The position numbers were made by a program, and so were the translations under genes. Shown here one piece after another: positions 1 through 7,734 of a stretch of 64,000 nucleotides of DNA. The first letter of the stretch is position 1, and each line of letters starts with the position of its first letter. The DNA lies in the NCBI RefSeq assembly GCF_947498345.1, contig NZ_CANMJY010000006.1, positions 186,001-250,000 on the forward strand. Direction: 5' to 3'. The stretch is from an uncultured Winogradskyella sp. Lineage in GTDB: Bacteria > Bacteroidota > Bacteroidia > Flavobacteriales > Flavobacteriaceae. The notes under the pieces were generated by a model. That model did no database searches and was not told the origin of the DNA. It was given only the letters and a program-made list of their open reading frames with translations.

Positions 1-170
1 AAAGGTAATTGATAACTTAAAAAATTACGTCAGATTCTACTACGTCCAAATCCACTCGGAATTACTAATATCAGCCACTTATTTCGATAATAATTACTAA
101 CTTTCCCATAACTGACGGTTTATTAGACCATTATCAAAATATTCATAAACAACCAAATAATCTATAATAA
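1..170. other. Non-coding flank upstream of the Mrr-like gene
   Basis: No coding region is visible. The stretch is AT-rich and contains short repeats of the word AATTACTAA (near 61 and 92) that recur after the nuclease gene (near 1063). This may mark the edges of an inserted segment, but the repeats are too short to call an attachment site. Confidence 0.3.
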
Positions 171-1025
171 ATGCGAAAAAATAGTCTTGATTGGAAAGAA
201 TATGAAGCTATTACCAAATACATTTATGAAACGTTAGGTAAAGAGTTTGGCGTTACAATTTTGGGTTATGGAAATACTTGCAAAGTAACTGGAAAATCAG
301 GGAATACTCATCAAATTGATGTTTTGACCACGCAATCTAACGGAGTGCATCAGATCCGAACAGCCATTGAATGCAAATACTTAAAGAAAAAAATAAATAA
401 AGATACCGTTATGAAGGTATTAGGTACTATTCAAGATGCTCAAATAGATAAAGGTGTTATAGTTTCAAAAAGCGGTTTTACTAAAGATGCTGTTGATTTT
501 GCACGAGAATATAACATTGGACTTGTTGAATTAAGAGAAGCTGACGAAAAAGACTTCACTGAAAGTCCTAAAGAAATACATCTTGCAGATTTACTGGTCA
601 AAGCCGAAATACTTATAACAAGGCCACACATATTGAACATTAGTATTGGGGATAATCAAATTATAAAAATCAAAGATGAATGGGATTATTATAAATATAC
701 AGTAATCACAGAAAAAAAAGGAAAAGTTCCCTTATTAAACTATGTGAACGAATTTAGAAAAGAAGTAAATCACCAAAATAAAAAAAACAAAATAATCACT
801 AAACAATTTGAAATTCCTAACGCACTTCTCTTTAATAATCAATCTGACAAATCTGTCAAGCTCGATAAAATTATCTTAACAGGTCAGCTAATAGAAATCG
901 ATGCCAGCAAAAACCTAAACTTAAGATTGATTGATCAAGTTTGGCTAATTATGAAATCAATATTTGAAGAAAGAACATTTACTTTTTCAGAGAGTGGATT
1001 AATTGTAGAGCATAAAGGAAAATAA
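171..1025 (+). CDS. Mrr-like restriction endonuclease domain protein
   Basis: A 284-residue cytoplasmic protein whose N-terminal half looks like the Mrr_cat (type IV restriction) fold of the PD-(D/E)xK nucleases. A candidate catalytic Asp is at residue 50 (QID), followed by the ExK motif at Glu67 and Lys69 (ECK). A GVIVSKSGFT segment near residues 95-104 is typical of Mrr proteins. The family cuts DNA, often methylated foreign DNA. The C-terminal half (about 130-284) is not recognised and may be a recognition domain. No methyltransferase or specificity subunit lies nearby, so it is an orphan. The upstream base composition and isolation suggest a mobile accessory gene, but this is inference. 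Function as a nuclease is likely; the substrate is unknown. Confidence 0.75.
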   Translation: MRKNSLDWKEYEAITKYIYETLGKEFGVTILGYGNTCKVTGKSGNTHQIDVLTTQSNGVHQIRTAIECKYLKKKINKDTVMKVLGTIQDAQIDKGVIVSKSGFTKDAVDFAREYNIGLVELREADEKDFTESPKEIHLADLLVKAEILITRPHILNISIGDNQIIKIKDEWDYYKYTVITEKKGKVPLLNYVNEFRKEVNHQNKKNKIITKQFEIPNALLFNNQSDKSVKLDKIILTGQLIEIDASKNLNLRLIDQVWLIMKSIFEERTFTFSESGLIVEHKGK

Positions 1026-1093
1026 TATAGAAACTAACAACGTGGATAATTCAATGTGGCTTAATTACTAACCTTAATTACAATATAAAACAA

Positions 1094-1120
1094 AAGGCAA
1101 AAGCTTTCGCTTTTGCCTTC
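1094..1120 (-). terminator. Rho-independent terminator after the T9SS protein gene
   Basis: A strong hairpin with stem AAGGCAAAAGC / GCTTTTGCCTT and a TTTC loop. On the minus strand it is followed by a T-rich tail (TTTTGTTTTA), so it ends the gene starting at 3747. It lies between convergent genes and may also stop transcription from the nuclease side. Confidence 0.8.
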
Positions 1121-1143
1121 TGCACTTAAGGTATTAATTAGGG

Positions 1144-3747
1144 TTAATTAACAATCAATTTTAAGGGATTAATCTCGTACTGACTACTCACAATTTTACA
1201 GAAATATAAGCCTGTACTTAGATTATTTCTGTTAAAGGTGATGCTGTTTTTACCTGCTACAGCATTATAATTGGTATGATAGATTTGCTTACCGGTTTGG
1301 TCGTACACTACAAATTGTACAGTTTCTGTATGTTTTAGTGTAAAGCCTAGTGTGGTTTTAGAGCTCATTGGGTTAGGATACGCTCTTAGTGTTCTGGTAT
1401 CACTTTCAAACTCATATATCGATAAAGCACTATCCTGTGATAATCTTAAGTTTTCTAAGTGCATTAGTTTAGAGCTTGCTGTTCCATCTTCTGATACCAT
1501 AGTAAAGACTAGTGTTACCACATCATCTAATACAGGATCTACATCCGTAGCACTCATAAAATCTGCTAATGGTAATACAAAGTCTTGCATGTCGCTACCT
1601 AAAGCAATCGTCATTTTGTACTGGTCTTCCCAATTGGTAATGCTTGCTTTTACAAATACAATTTCTATATTCCCTGTACCTTTTACACTTAATTTTAAAG
1701 TATTGTAGTCTGTTAAATCCACTGCTTTAAATCTTGGTGTTAAGGCTCTATAAGCAGCCATATAGGTATTGGTTGTAGCTCTTAACTCTACATTACGCTC
1801 AATCGGGAAATCTGTGGCTTCAAAATCAAAGTCATTAGCAGTAACATGGTATAAACCAACTTCAGTACCCTCTTGCGAGTCATCAATGCCCCAAGGTCCA
1901 TCAGACATAAACACGTCGTCTGGTGTGGCAACACCATCACCAATTCTAAAACCGATATCAAACAACCCTCCTGTTTCTACAGTTAAATTAGTGATGTATT
2001 GCCCACCCAAGGTTAGGGTATTATTCATGTTTTGAAATGCGCTGGTCTCTGTGGTTCTGTAACCAGCATCTAATGTTACGGTTTCTGTAGCATTGGTATT
2101 TACAATTTGTAAGTCTAAAGCACCATTAATGTACTGACCTTTTCTTACAAATACCGTTGGTGGTGTTGAGTTATTGTACTCCGTAATTGGTTTTTCAACA
2201 TTCAATAAATTCAGTACTTCTTCTCCTAAACGGTATAAATCATCGACAGAATTAGTCCATATCTGAAAATTATAGAATGTAACATTGTCTTCGTACTGAT
2301 CTAGGTTCCAATGGCTTTCTATAGCAAAGTTCTCATCATTATTAATCACTTTTGCCGATAAGCTTAATACAAACTCATAAGTGCCATCCACATTTTTAAT
2401 AATTGACTTTATAAAATCTTGCTCATTAATCGTCATGGTATTTACAGAAATTAATTCTGCACCTAATAAGCGATCACAGATATACTTGGTATGCTCGTAG
2501 ACTCCATCTTCAGTTTTTAAAGCTAAGATGGTAGCAAAGGGTGTGTTTTGATTCATATAATCTACGGCATAGATCTCAGTGGCATTGGTAATATTTACTA
2601 AGTCCGCTGGTGTAGATTCTACAGCTTCAGTTTCCCCAATTACTTCTAAAGGAATAAAGTCTTGTAACGTAAAGCCGTTATTAGCATTTCTTTGGGCATA
2701 CTCAAAACCACGCATTAGTCTGGGAGCAGTACTTCTATTGAAGGTATATCCTGTTTTTGCTCTGTTAAAATTACGTGTATTTATTTGTTCTGATAATCTG
2801 TTATTGCTTTCTAATCCACCATCATTACCTCCAGATGTTGGTGGCTCAATGACCTCACACATTCCAAAACCAGAACATGAAGGATCTTCGCAATCAATCA
2901 ATCCGTCACCATCATCATCAATACCATTATCGCAAATTTCTTGTGGTACAGGCGCAGTAGGACAACGTGCTCCATCATTACTTGCACTAGAGGGTCCGAA
3001 GGCAAATAAATTAGAATCCATATCAGCCGAAGTATTTACTTCTTGTACATTTTGGATTACATAGATGGTCCCTGTTTGGTTTGCCGACACATAAAAACGC
3101 CCATCTACATCAAAATAAACAGCTCCATAGGTATAATTATTACCTGCTAAAATTGGTACTTCACCCAATGATGTTACAACACCATCGTCCGGGTTGATTC
3201 TGTATAAAACATTTGTGTTCTTTTCTACGGTATACATCTGACCATCTACGGCATTAAATGCCCAATCATGGATATTAATATCTAGCGATAAGTTTTCTGT
3301 TGCATTGTGTTGTATATAGTTTGAAGACTCAGGATCTAAATCAATTTTATAATAGGTTATCCCTCCTCCTTTTAAGTAATACATACCTTCTGCACTAATA
3401 CCTCCTACATAACGGTTACTGTCTGGAAGTTGTGGTACATTATAAATTGACGTTGTAAAATTCTTACCTATTCTAACAATGTCTTTAGAGTTTTTTAGCG
3501 ATCCCCAGATAAATCCATCAGCAGGATTATAGGCTGCTGCATTAATTGAAGCTTCAGTAACATCTTCGTGTACTAAATATGAATTTCCTGATGCTAAGTC
3601 TATTGCATAGACATCATTGTATTGAAATAGGTAAGCATTATAGTCACAGTTAAAAGGAATATCCTCTTGTGCAGGACCCATAAAACTAATTGCTAATACC
3701 GTGATTAGTAATAGTTGTTTTTGTAAAGTGTAAAGTTGGGTTTTCAT
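1144..3747 (-). CDS. T9SS type A secreted multidomain surface protein
   Basis: An 867-residue exported protein. An N-terminal signal peptide (about residues 1-26, ending near GPAQ) is followed by a region resembling a beta-propeller (about 30-260) that reads like DUF6923-type repeats. Next comes a short Asp-rich calcium-loop motif (NGIDDDGDGLID, near 275), a long unassigned middle, and a carbohydrate-binding-like beta-sandwich (about 650-780). The last 80 residues form a type A T9SS sorting domain, with a YPNP motif and the ending LKLIVN. The family exports such proteins through the Por/T9SS machinery to the cell surface. The gene stands alone, with its own terminator and a promoter holding a TAGATTTG -7 box. 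A site matching the repeats upstream of the H-NOX operon lies about 80 bp before the predicted transcription start, so it may be a target of the adjacent LytTR regulator. The precise substrate is unknown. Confidence 0.85.
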   Translation of the reverse strand: MKTQLYTLQKQLLLITVLAISFMGPAQEDIPFNCDYNAYLFQYNDVYAIDLASGNSYLVHEDVTEASINAAAYNPADGFIWGSLKNSKDIVRIGKNFTTSIYNVPQLPDSNRYVGGISAEGMYYLKGGGITYYKIDLDPESSNYIQHNATENLSLDINIHDWAFNAVDGQMYTVEKNTNVLYRINPDDGVVTSLGEVPILAGNNYTYGAVYFDVDGRFYVSANQTGTIYVIQNVQEVNTSADMDSNLFAFGPSSASNDGARCPTAPVPQEICDNGIDDDGDGLIDCEDPSCSGFGMCEVIEPPTSGGNDGGLESNNRLSEQINTRNFNRAKTGYTFNRSTAPRLMRGFEYAQRNANNGFTLQDFIPLEVIGETEAVESTPADLVNITNATEIYAVDYMNQNTPFATILALKTEDGVYEHTKYICDRLLGAELISVNTMTINEQDFIKSIIKNVDGTYEFVLSLSAKVINNDENFAIESHWNLDQYEDNVTFYNFQIWTNSVDDLYRLGEEVLNLLNVEKPITEYNNSTPPTVFVRKGQYINGALDLQIVNTNATETVTLDAGYRTTETSAFQNMNNTLTLGGQYITNLTVETGGLFDIGFRIGDGVATPDDVFMSDGPWGIDDSQEGTEVGLYHVTANDFDFEATDFPIERNVELRATTNTYMAAYRALTPRFKAVDLTDYNTLKLSVKGTGNIEIVFVKASITNWEDQYKMTIALGSDMQDFVLPLADFMSATDVDPVLDDVVTLVFTMVSEDGTASSKLMHLENLRLSQDSALSIYEFESDTRTLRAYPNPMSSKTTLGFTLKHTETVQFVVYDQTGKQIYHTNYNAVAGKNSITFNRNNLSTGLYFCKIVSSQYEINPLKLIVN

Positions 3748-3772
3748 TCTGTTTCATTTTTAAATTCTGAAA

Positions 3773-3780
3773 CAAATCTA
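3773..3780 (-). promoter_or_regulatory. -7 promoter box of the T9SS protein gene
   Basis: TAGATTTG on the minus strand fits the Bacteroidota TAnnTTTG consensus exactly. The predicted start is near 3769, about 22 bases before the ATG. No TTG -33 element is seen at the usual distance, which suggests an activator is needed. Confidence 0.55.
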
Positions 3781-3846
3781 GCCTTCGAATACCCCTTTTC
3801 CATAGATTTTCGATTGATCTGAAAGGGATAACGTTAGAACACCATT

Positions 3847-3868
3847 AAGTGTCGGTGAATGGTTTTTG
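3847..3868. promoter_or_regulatory. Candidate regulator site shared with the H-NOX operon promoter
   Basis: The sequence AAGTGTCGGTGAATGG followed by TTTTTG matches the second repeat upstream of the H-NOX operon (8242-8264) at all but two positions. It lies about 100 bp upstream of the T9SS gene start. Only one clear copy is present here; ACCATT/AATGGT ends form an imperfect dyad around it. A role as a binding site for the neighbouring LytTR regulator is inferred. Confidence 0.45.
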
Positions 3869-3887
3869 CATTTCTAATTAGCGGCAA

Positions 3888-3922
3888 AAAAATAAGGCAG
3901 AAGAACGTTCTCCTGCCTTGTC
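3888..3922 (-). terminator. Rho-independent terminator of the H-NOX operon / small RNA A
   Basis: On the minus strand a 7-bp G+C-containing stem (AAGGCAG / CTGCCTT) with a 12-nt loop is followed by seven T residues. It is the only terminator downstream of the five-gene operon. Confidence 0.8.
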
Positions 3923-3960
3923 TTGCTATTAATTCAATTTTAAACCTACTCTATGAATTG
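3888..3960 (-). ncRNA. Candidate small RNA A, downstream of the LytTR gene
   Basis: A perfect -7 box (TATCTTTG, 3971 to 3964 on the minus strand) predicts a transcript starting near 3960. It ends about 70 nt later in a rho-independent terminator: stem AAGGCAG / CTGCCTT, then ATTTTTTT. There is no start codon in it. Just before the terminator is the motif TTGAATTAATAGCAAGA, which recurs (16 of 17 bases) just before another terminator at 21.86 kb. It could alternatively be the long 3' untranslated end of the LytTR mRNA, about 130 nt after its stop. Confidence 0.45.
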
Positions 3961-3963
3961 ATT

Positions 3964-3971
3964 CAAAGATA
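3964..3971 (-). promoter_or_regulatory. -7 box TATCTTTG in front of candidate small RNA A
   Basis: An exact match to TAnnTTTG on the minus strand, placed in the gap between the LytTR gene and the operon terminator. A weak direct-repeat pair, 21 bp apart, lies just upstream at 4002-4031. Confidence 0.5.
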
Positions 3972-4001
3972 GATAGGATTCTTCTTTGAAAACTTAAAAT
4001 T

Positions 4002-4032
4002 CGTTGATTGAACTGAGTGAAAGGTTGGATGG
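4002..4032. repeat. Weak direct-repeat pair (21-bp period) upstream of small RNA A
   Basis: CGTTGATTG at 4002 and GGTTGGATG at 4023 are partly similar and are 21 bp apart. The second copy continues into GGCGTTTTTGA, resembling the GAATGGTTTTTGA end of the 8242 repeat. The pair sits roughly 42 to 71 bp before the predicted start of small RNA A. Only moderate similarity; the spacing is what makes it notable. Confidence 0.3.
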
Positions 4033-4054
4033 CGTTTTTGAAACGATAGTTTGT

Positions 4055-4768
4055 TTAAAGCAGATTAAGTCGCTTCATTAATTCTGGTCGGTTAGAGCGA
4101 CTTACAGGAATTACATCTTTCTTTATCAATACACTATTGTCTTCTATATCAATTATCTTGCCTACATTGATAATGTACGAACGGTGAATTTTTAAGAATA
4201 AACTATCAGGAAGTTTCTCTTCAATCTTCTTTAATGTAGAATGTACAGTGTAGTTTTTATCTTCGGTTTTTATAAGAATATAATCGCCTTTAGCTTCTAC
4301 TAAATAAATACTAGGAATATCAATCTTTATTAAGCGTCTATCGATATTCACATACAAGTCATTACCAGAAGTGGTCTCGACATGCTCGGATGAGTTTGAA
4401 TTGTTAGATGCTTTTACCGGCGATGCTTCTGCTTTCTGAATTGCTTTTTGAAATCGCTCTGGTGTGATTGGTTTTACTAAATAATCAACGATACAATCAT
4501 ATTCAAAAGCCTGGATCGCAAAATTAGCATCTGATGTAGTCAATATAATTTTTGGTGGATTTTTAATGGTTTCAATAAAATCGAAACCTGTAAAATCTGG
4601 CATATGAATATCAAGGAAAATGAGGTCAACCTCATTTTGATTTAAATATTTTATGGCCTGAATTGCATTAGGAAACTCTTCTAAAACAGTTAAGCTTGTT
4701 ACGTTACTACATAATTGACTAATAATAGCTCTGGCTGTAGCTTCGTCATCGATAATAATACAATTCAT
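4055..4768 (-). CDS. LytTR-family response regulator
   Basis: A 237-residue DNA-binding response regulator. The receiver domain (1-120) has the acidic pair at residues 7-8, the phosphoacceptor Asp53 (FLDIHMP) and the conserved Lys in LVKP. A linker of Ser/Asn residues (about 122-138) leads to a LytTR DNA-binding domain (about 140-237), with the family's KGDYI and FLKIHRSYIIN motifs. LytTR domains bind pairs of direct repeats about two helical turns apart. It is the last gene of a five-gene operon, 9 bp after the Hpt gene, and is the obvious transcriptional output of that relay. Repeats 21 bp apart upstream of the operon (8221-8258) are candidate binding sites. Confidence 0.93.
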   Translation of the reverse strand: MNCIIIDDEATARAIISQLCSNVTSLTVLEEFPNAIQAIKYLNQNEVDLIFLDIHMPDFTGFDFIETIKNPPKIILTTSDANFAIQAFEYDCIVDYLVKPITPERFQKAIQKAEASPVKASNNSNSSEHVETTSGNDLYVNIDRRLIKIDIPSIYLVEAKGDYILIKTEDKNYTVHSTLKKIEEKLPDSLFLKIHRSYIINVGKIIDIEDNSVLIKKDVIPVSRSNRPELMKRLNLL

Positions 4769-4777
4769 AAAATAGGC

Positions 4778-5095
4778 TTATAAGGTCTTTAAAAAATCAG
4801 TCATGTTTTGTAAAATAGATTCAAAATCTGCTTTACCTTCTATACTGTTTTCTATGAGGTTATGTTCATAGTTTACAGCAACTTCATAACTTTTTACGAG
4901 TCCTAAAATACTAATTTTATGTTTAAGTTTATGGACATTTTCAGCGGCTTCTTTAAAATTTTCTGCTTCTATATTATCAAAGTAAACTTGTTTTTCCTCT
5001 GGAAACTCCTTTTGTATAATATCTAGGAGTTTTTGCTCAAAGGCTTTATCACCACCAGACATGTTTTCTATATAGGATAAATTGGGTTGTTCCAT
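4778..5095 (-). CDS. Histidine phosphotransfer (Hpt) domain protein
   Basis: A 105-residue stand-alone Hpt protein, the usual length for a four-helix phosphotransfer bundle. The motif HKLKHKISILG holds the presumed phosphoaccepting His55 and the Lys at +3. The Gly usual at +4 is replaced by His59. In a phosphorelay such a protein carries phosphate between a receiver and a final regulator. Its place between the kinase (4-bp gap) and the LytTR regulator supports exactly that role. The two receivers in the operon (7734-8144 and 4055-4768) are its probable partners; which one donates and which accepts cannot be read from sequence. Confidence 0.85.
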   Translation of the reverse strand: MEQPNLSYIENMSGGDKAFEQKLLDIIQKEFPEEKQVYFDNIEAENFKEAAENVHKLKHKISILGLVKSYEVAVNYEHNLIENSIEGKADFESILQNMTDFLKTL

Positions 5096-5098
5096 GAT

Positions 5099-7195
5099 TT
5101 ACTTTTTAAATGTAAAGAAAAATGTTGTGTCTTCATTAGGTTTAGACTCTAACCAAACTTCTCCTTTATAAAGATCTACAATCTTTTTTACGATAGATAA
5201 ACCAATTCCTGAGGATTCTTTATTCTTATTAAGCGCATGAAAGATTTTAAATATCTTATCATGATGTTCTTTTTTAATACCTATACCATTGTCCTTAATT
5301 GAAAACTGATAATACGACTTATGCTCTTTAACGTCAATTTCTATCAGTCCTTTGGCTTTATCATTAAATTTAATAGCATTGCTAATTAAGTTTTGAAACA
5401 ACTGTTGCAGTTTTGTTTTGTCTCCAGTAACAGTTGGCAGGGTATTAATGACATTAATGGAAATATTTTTGGGTATGTATAAAATCTGCTTCAGTTCTTC
5501 AATAAGTGCGTTTAAGTCTATATCTTTTTTATCTTTAGAATCTGATCCAATACTAGAATACAGTAGAATATCTGAAATCAATAACTCCATTTTTTCAAGT
5601 GTAGTTTCTATGAGTTCAAAATTCTGGATTGTAACCTCATCTAACTTGCCTTTATTATCTTCTTTTATCCAGCTAACTAATGCATCAATACTTCGTAAAG
5701 GGGATTTTAAATCGTGAGATACGATGTGTGCATATTCCTGTAGCTCATCATTACTTTTACCTAAGGCATCTAATAAGGCAATGTTTTTTAATTCTACTTT
5801 TTCGCGTGCTCTTAGGTTAATTGCACTTTTTAACTGCATAGCAACTAGACTGGCAATATTTTTAAGTGTCCTTAAATGTTCCTTTGTAAAATAGTGTTTA
5901 GAATGGTGCTCCGAGTCTATGACACCTATAACTTTTCCGTCACTAATAATTGGGACAGATATTTCAGAAAATCGTTGTTTATCATCAACAATGTACCTAC
6001 TATCCTTGCTGGTATCATCAATAATTTCTGCTTTACCTGTTCTCGCTACGCTACCTACAATGCCATCACCAATAGGCAAGATGATTTTGTTTTCTATTTG
6101 TCTGTTTTTATTGAGCTTAGTACCATAGGCAGCAATTTGCTCCAAGGTCTGTTCTTCATTATCTACCAGATAGATAACACAATCTTGTGTATCTAAGTAT
6201 TCTGCAATATTATTGATGATTTCCCAGGCAATTTCGTAAATATCCATCTTACCTAAAAGCGCCTTAGCAACATCATTAATCATATCAATAATTAATGATT
6301 GCTCGCGCTCTAAAGTAACATCTTCAACTAATGCAACTTGATATTTTATATCTCCCTTTTTATCTCTAACAGCACTTACATTAGTTTTTGCCCATAGCAT
6401 AGAGCCATTCTTCTTTCTATAGCGTTTCTCAATCGCAAAATTATTTAGCTCACCAGAATCCATCTTGTCAAGATAGGCTTTAGATTGCGGGAAATCTTCA
6501 GGGAAAGAAATATCTTTAACTGTTAGCTTTGAAAGCTCATCTTCTGTGTATCCTAAAGTCTTTTGAATTGATGCGTTAGTTCTTAAAATTTCACCTCCTT
6601 GTGTAAGCACAATTCCTATTGAAGAATTTTGAACAATAGCATCTAACTGACTCTTTTGTTCCTCAACTATTTGGTTTATTCGTTTAGTCTCGGTAATGTC
6701 TCTTACAATACCTTGTGCTGCCATTGGCACACCATTTTTATCAAACACTAAACTTGCATTGATATGCACCCATTTTACTTCTTTAGTTTTCGTGTACACC
6801 CTAGCTTCATAATTTTTAAAGAAGCCTTTAGTCTGTAATTCTAAAAACGATGTCATGGCATACTCATAATCCTCTTTGTAAATAAGACTAACTACATTAA
6901 CAGATTCTTTATCTACATCATAACCAAACAGCTCTGTCGCAGCGTCATTAAATTTTAGAACATTTCCATTGACGTCCATAATGACATAAGCGTCAACTAT
7001 GTTTTCGAATATGCCTTGTAATTCGGAAGTGGTTCTATTATATAAAGACGTTAACTCTGCGTGAGATGCTTCGAGCTTTTTATTAACCTCATAAAGTTCA
7101 GCAGATTTTGCTTCCAGGATTTCCTCGGCAGCCTTTCTTGATGCTTTCTCACGAGCTAATGCGCGTTTAAGAATATCTAACTCTTCTTGACTCAT
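5099..7195 (-). CDS. PAS-PAS-GAF sensor histidine kinase
   Basis: A 698-residue soluble kinase without membrane segments. The order is: N-terminal coiled coil (about 1-55), PAS domain 1 (about 60-170), PAS domain 2 (about 180-300), GAF domain (about 310-460), then the HisKA dimerisation helix with His494 in HIVSHDLKSPL, and an HATPase domain (about 590-698) with N box and G boxes (DNGIGIKKEH, SSGIGLSIV). It starts at an ATG that overlaps the stop of the H-NOX gene (TAATG), so translation is probably coupled. Bacterial H-NOX proteins commonly gate a kinase encoded next to them, so this is the likely partner. It has no fused receiver, so phosphate must leave through the separate receiver and Hpt genes. 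Confidence 0.93.
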   Translation of the reverse strand: MSQEELDILKRALAREKASRKAAEEILEAKSAELYEVNKKLEASHAELTSLYNRTTSELQGIFENIVDAYVIMDVNGNVLKFNDAATELFGYDVDKESVNVVSLIYKEDYEYAMTSFLELQTKGFFKNYEARVYTKTKEVKWVHINASLVFDKNGVPMAAQGIVRDITETKRINQIVEEQKSQLDAIVQNSSIGIVLTQGGEILRTNASIQKTLGYTEDELSKLTVKDISFPEDFPQSKAYLDKMDSGELNNFAIEKRYRKKNGSMLWAKTNVSAVRDKKGDIKYQVALVEDVTLEREQSLIIDMINDVAKALLGKMDIYEIAWEIINNIAEYLDTQDCVIYLVDNEEQTLEQIAAYGTKLNKNRQIENKIILPIGDGIVGSVARTGKAEIIDDTSKDSRYIVDDKQRFSEISVPIISDGKVIGVIDSEHHSKHYFTKEHLRTLKNIASLVAMQLKSAINLRAREKVELKNIALLDALGKSNDELQEYAHIVSHDLKSPLRSIDALVSWIKEDNKGKLDEVTIQNFELIETTLEKMELLISDILLYSSIGSDSKDKKDIDLNALIEELKQILYIPKNISINVINTLPTVTGDKTKLQQLFQNLISNAIKFNDKAKGLIEIDVKEHKSYYQFSIKDNGIGIKKEHHDKIFKIFHALNKNKESSGIGLSIVKKIVDLYKGEVWLESKPNEDTTFFFTFKK

Positions 7196-7734
7196 TATCC
7201 CTTATTGATAAAGAACCTAACTTGTGTACCTTCTTTGTTGAGTTTCTCAAATTCAATAGTTACTGGTACCTTAAACAATTTAAATGTCTCAAGCATTAGA
7301 CCTTTACCGAGCATATAAAGTGCCTTATCAGACTTATAAACCATAATCATTTTATCTTCCGTTCGCTCTTCCAGATCGAAAGTAGGGAGTTGGGCATCTG
7401 GATAAATTTTTTGAACCTCTACATGTATATGGTTTTCTATAGATGCTAATAGGTTCATTGGATCTTTATAATGTTCAACTAAATTTGGGTGTGTTTTTAT
7501 CAAAGCAGCAAATAAATGTTCTGAATATACCATTAATAAATCATCTACTGATATATCAGTATTTTGACTTAAATGAGATATGAGTTGTAGCATTTCAGAA
7601 AATTCGTAAGTCCCAACCGCAGTATATATTCCTGCAGATTCTAATTGAGATTGGTTAATGATTTTATCAACCATTGCCAAACCAAACTTTTTTTCAACGA
7701 GCTCTAAAAACTCTGTAAATATAATACCTTTCAT
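7195..7734 (-). CDS. H-NOX (haem-NO-binding) domain sensor protein
   Basis: A 179-residue protein starting MKGIIFTEFLE, as bacterial H-NOX proteins do, and of normal length for them. His104, in the ENHIHVEV segment, aligns with the proximal haem ligand. The haem-propionate motif YxSxR appears as YKSDK (Tyr133, Ser135, Lys137), so the Arg is replaced by Lys. H-NOX proteins bind haem and sense NO (in some anaerobes O2) and switch a partner kinase on or off. I chose the ATG at 7734, which overlaps the stop of the upstream receiver gene (TAATG); a longer reading would start inside that gene. The following kinase also starts by a TAATG overlap. Haem binding is likely but not certain given the Lys substitution. 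Confidence 0.88.
   Translation of the reverse strand: MKGIIFTEFLELVEKKFGLAMVDKIINQSQLESAGIYTAVGTYEFSEMLQLISHLSQNTDISVDDLLMVYSEHLFAALIKTHPNLVEHYKDPMNLLASIENHIHVEVQKIYPDAQLPTFDLEERTEDKMIMVYKSDKALYMLGKGLMLETFKLFKVPVTIEFEKLNKEGTQVRFFINKG

Noticed and set aside
2579-3064. Open frame opposite the T9SS protein gene
   Set aside because: A shadow of a well-supported gene on the other strand, with no motif or promoter.
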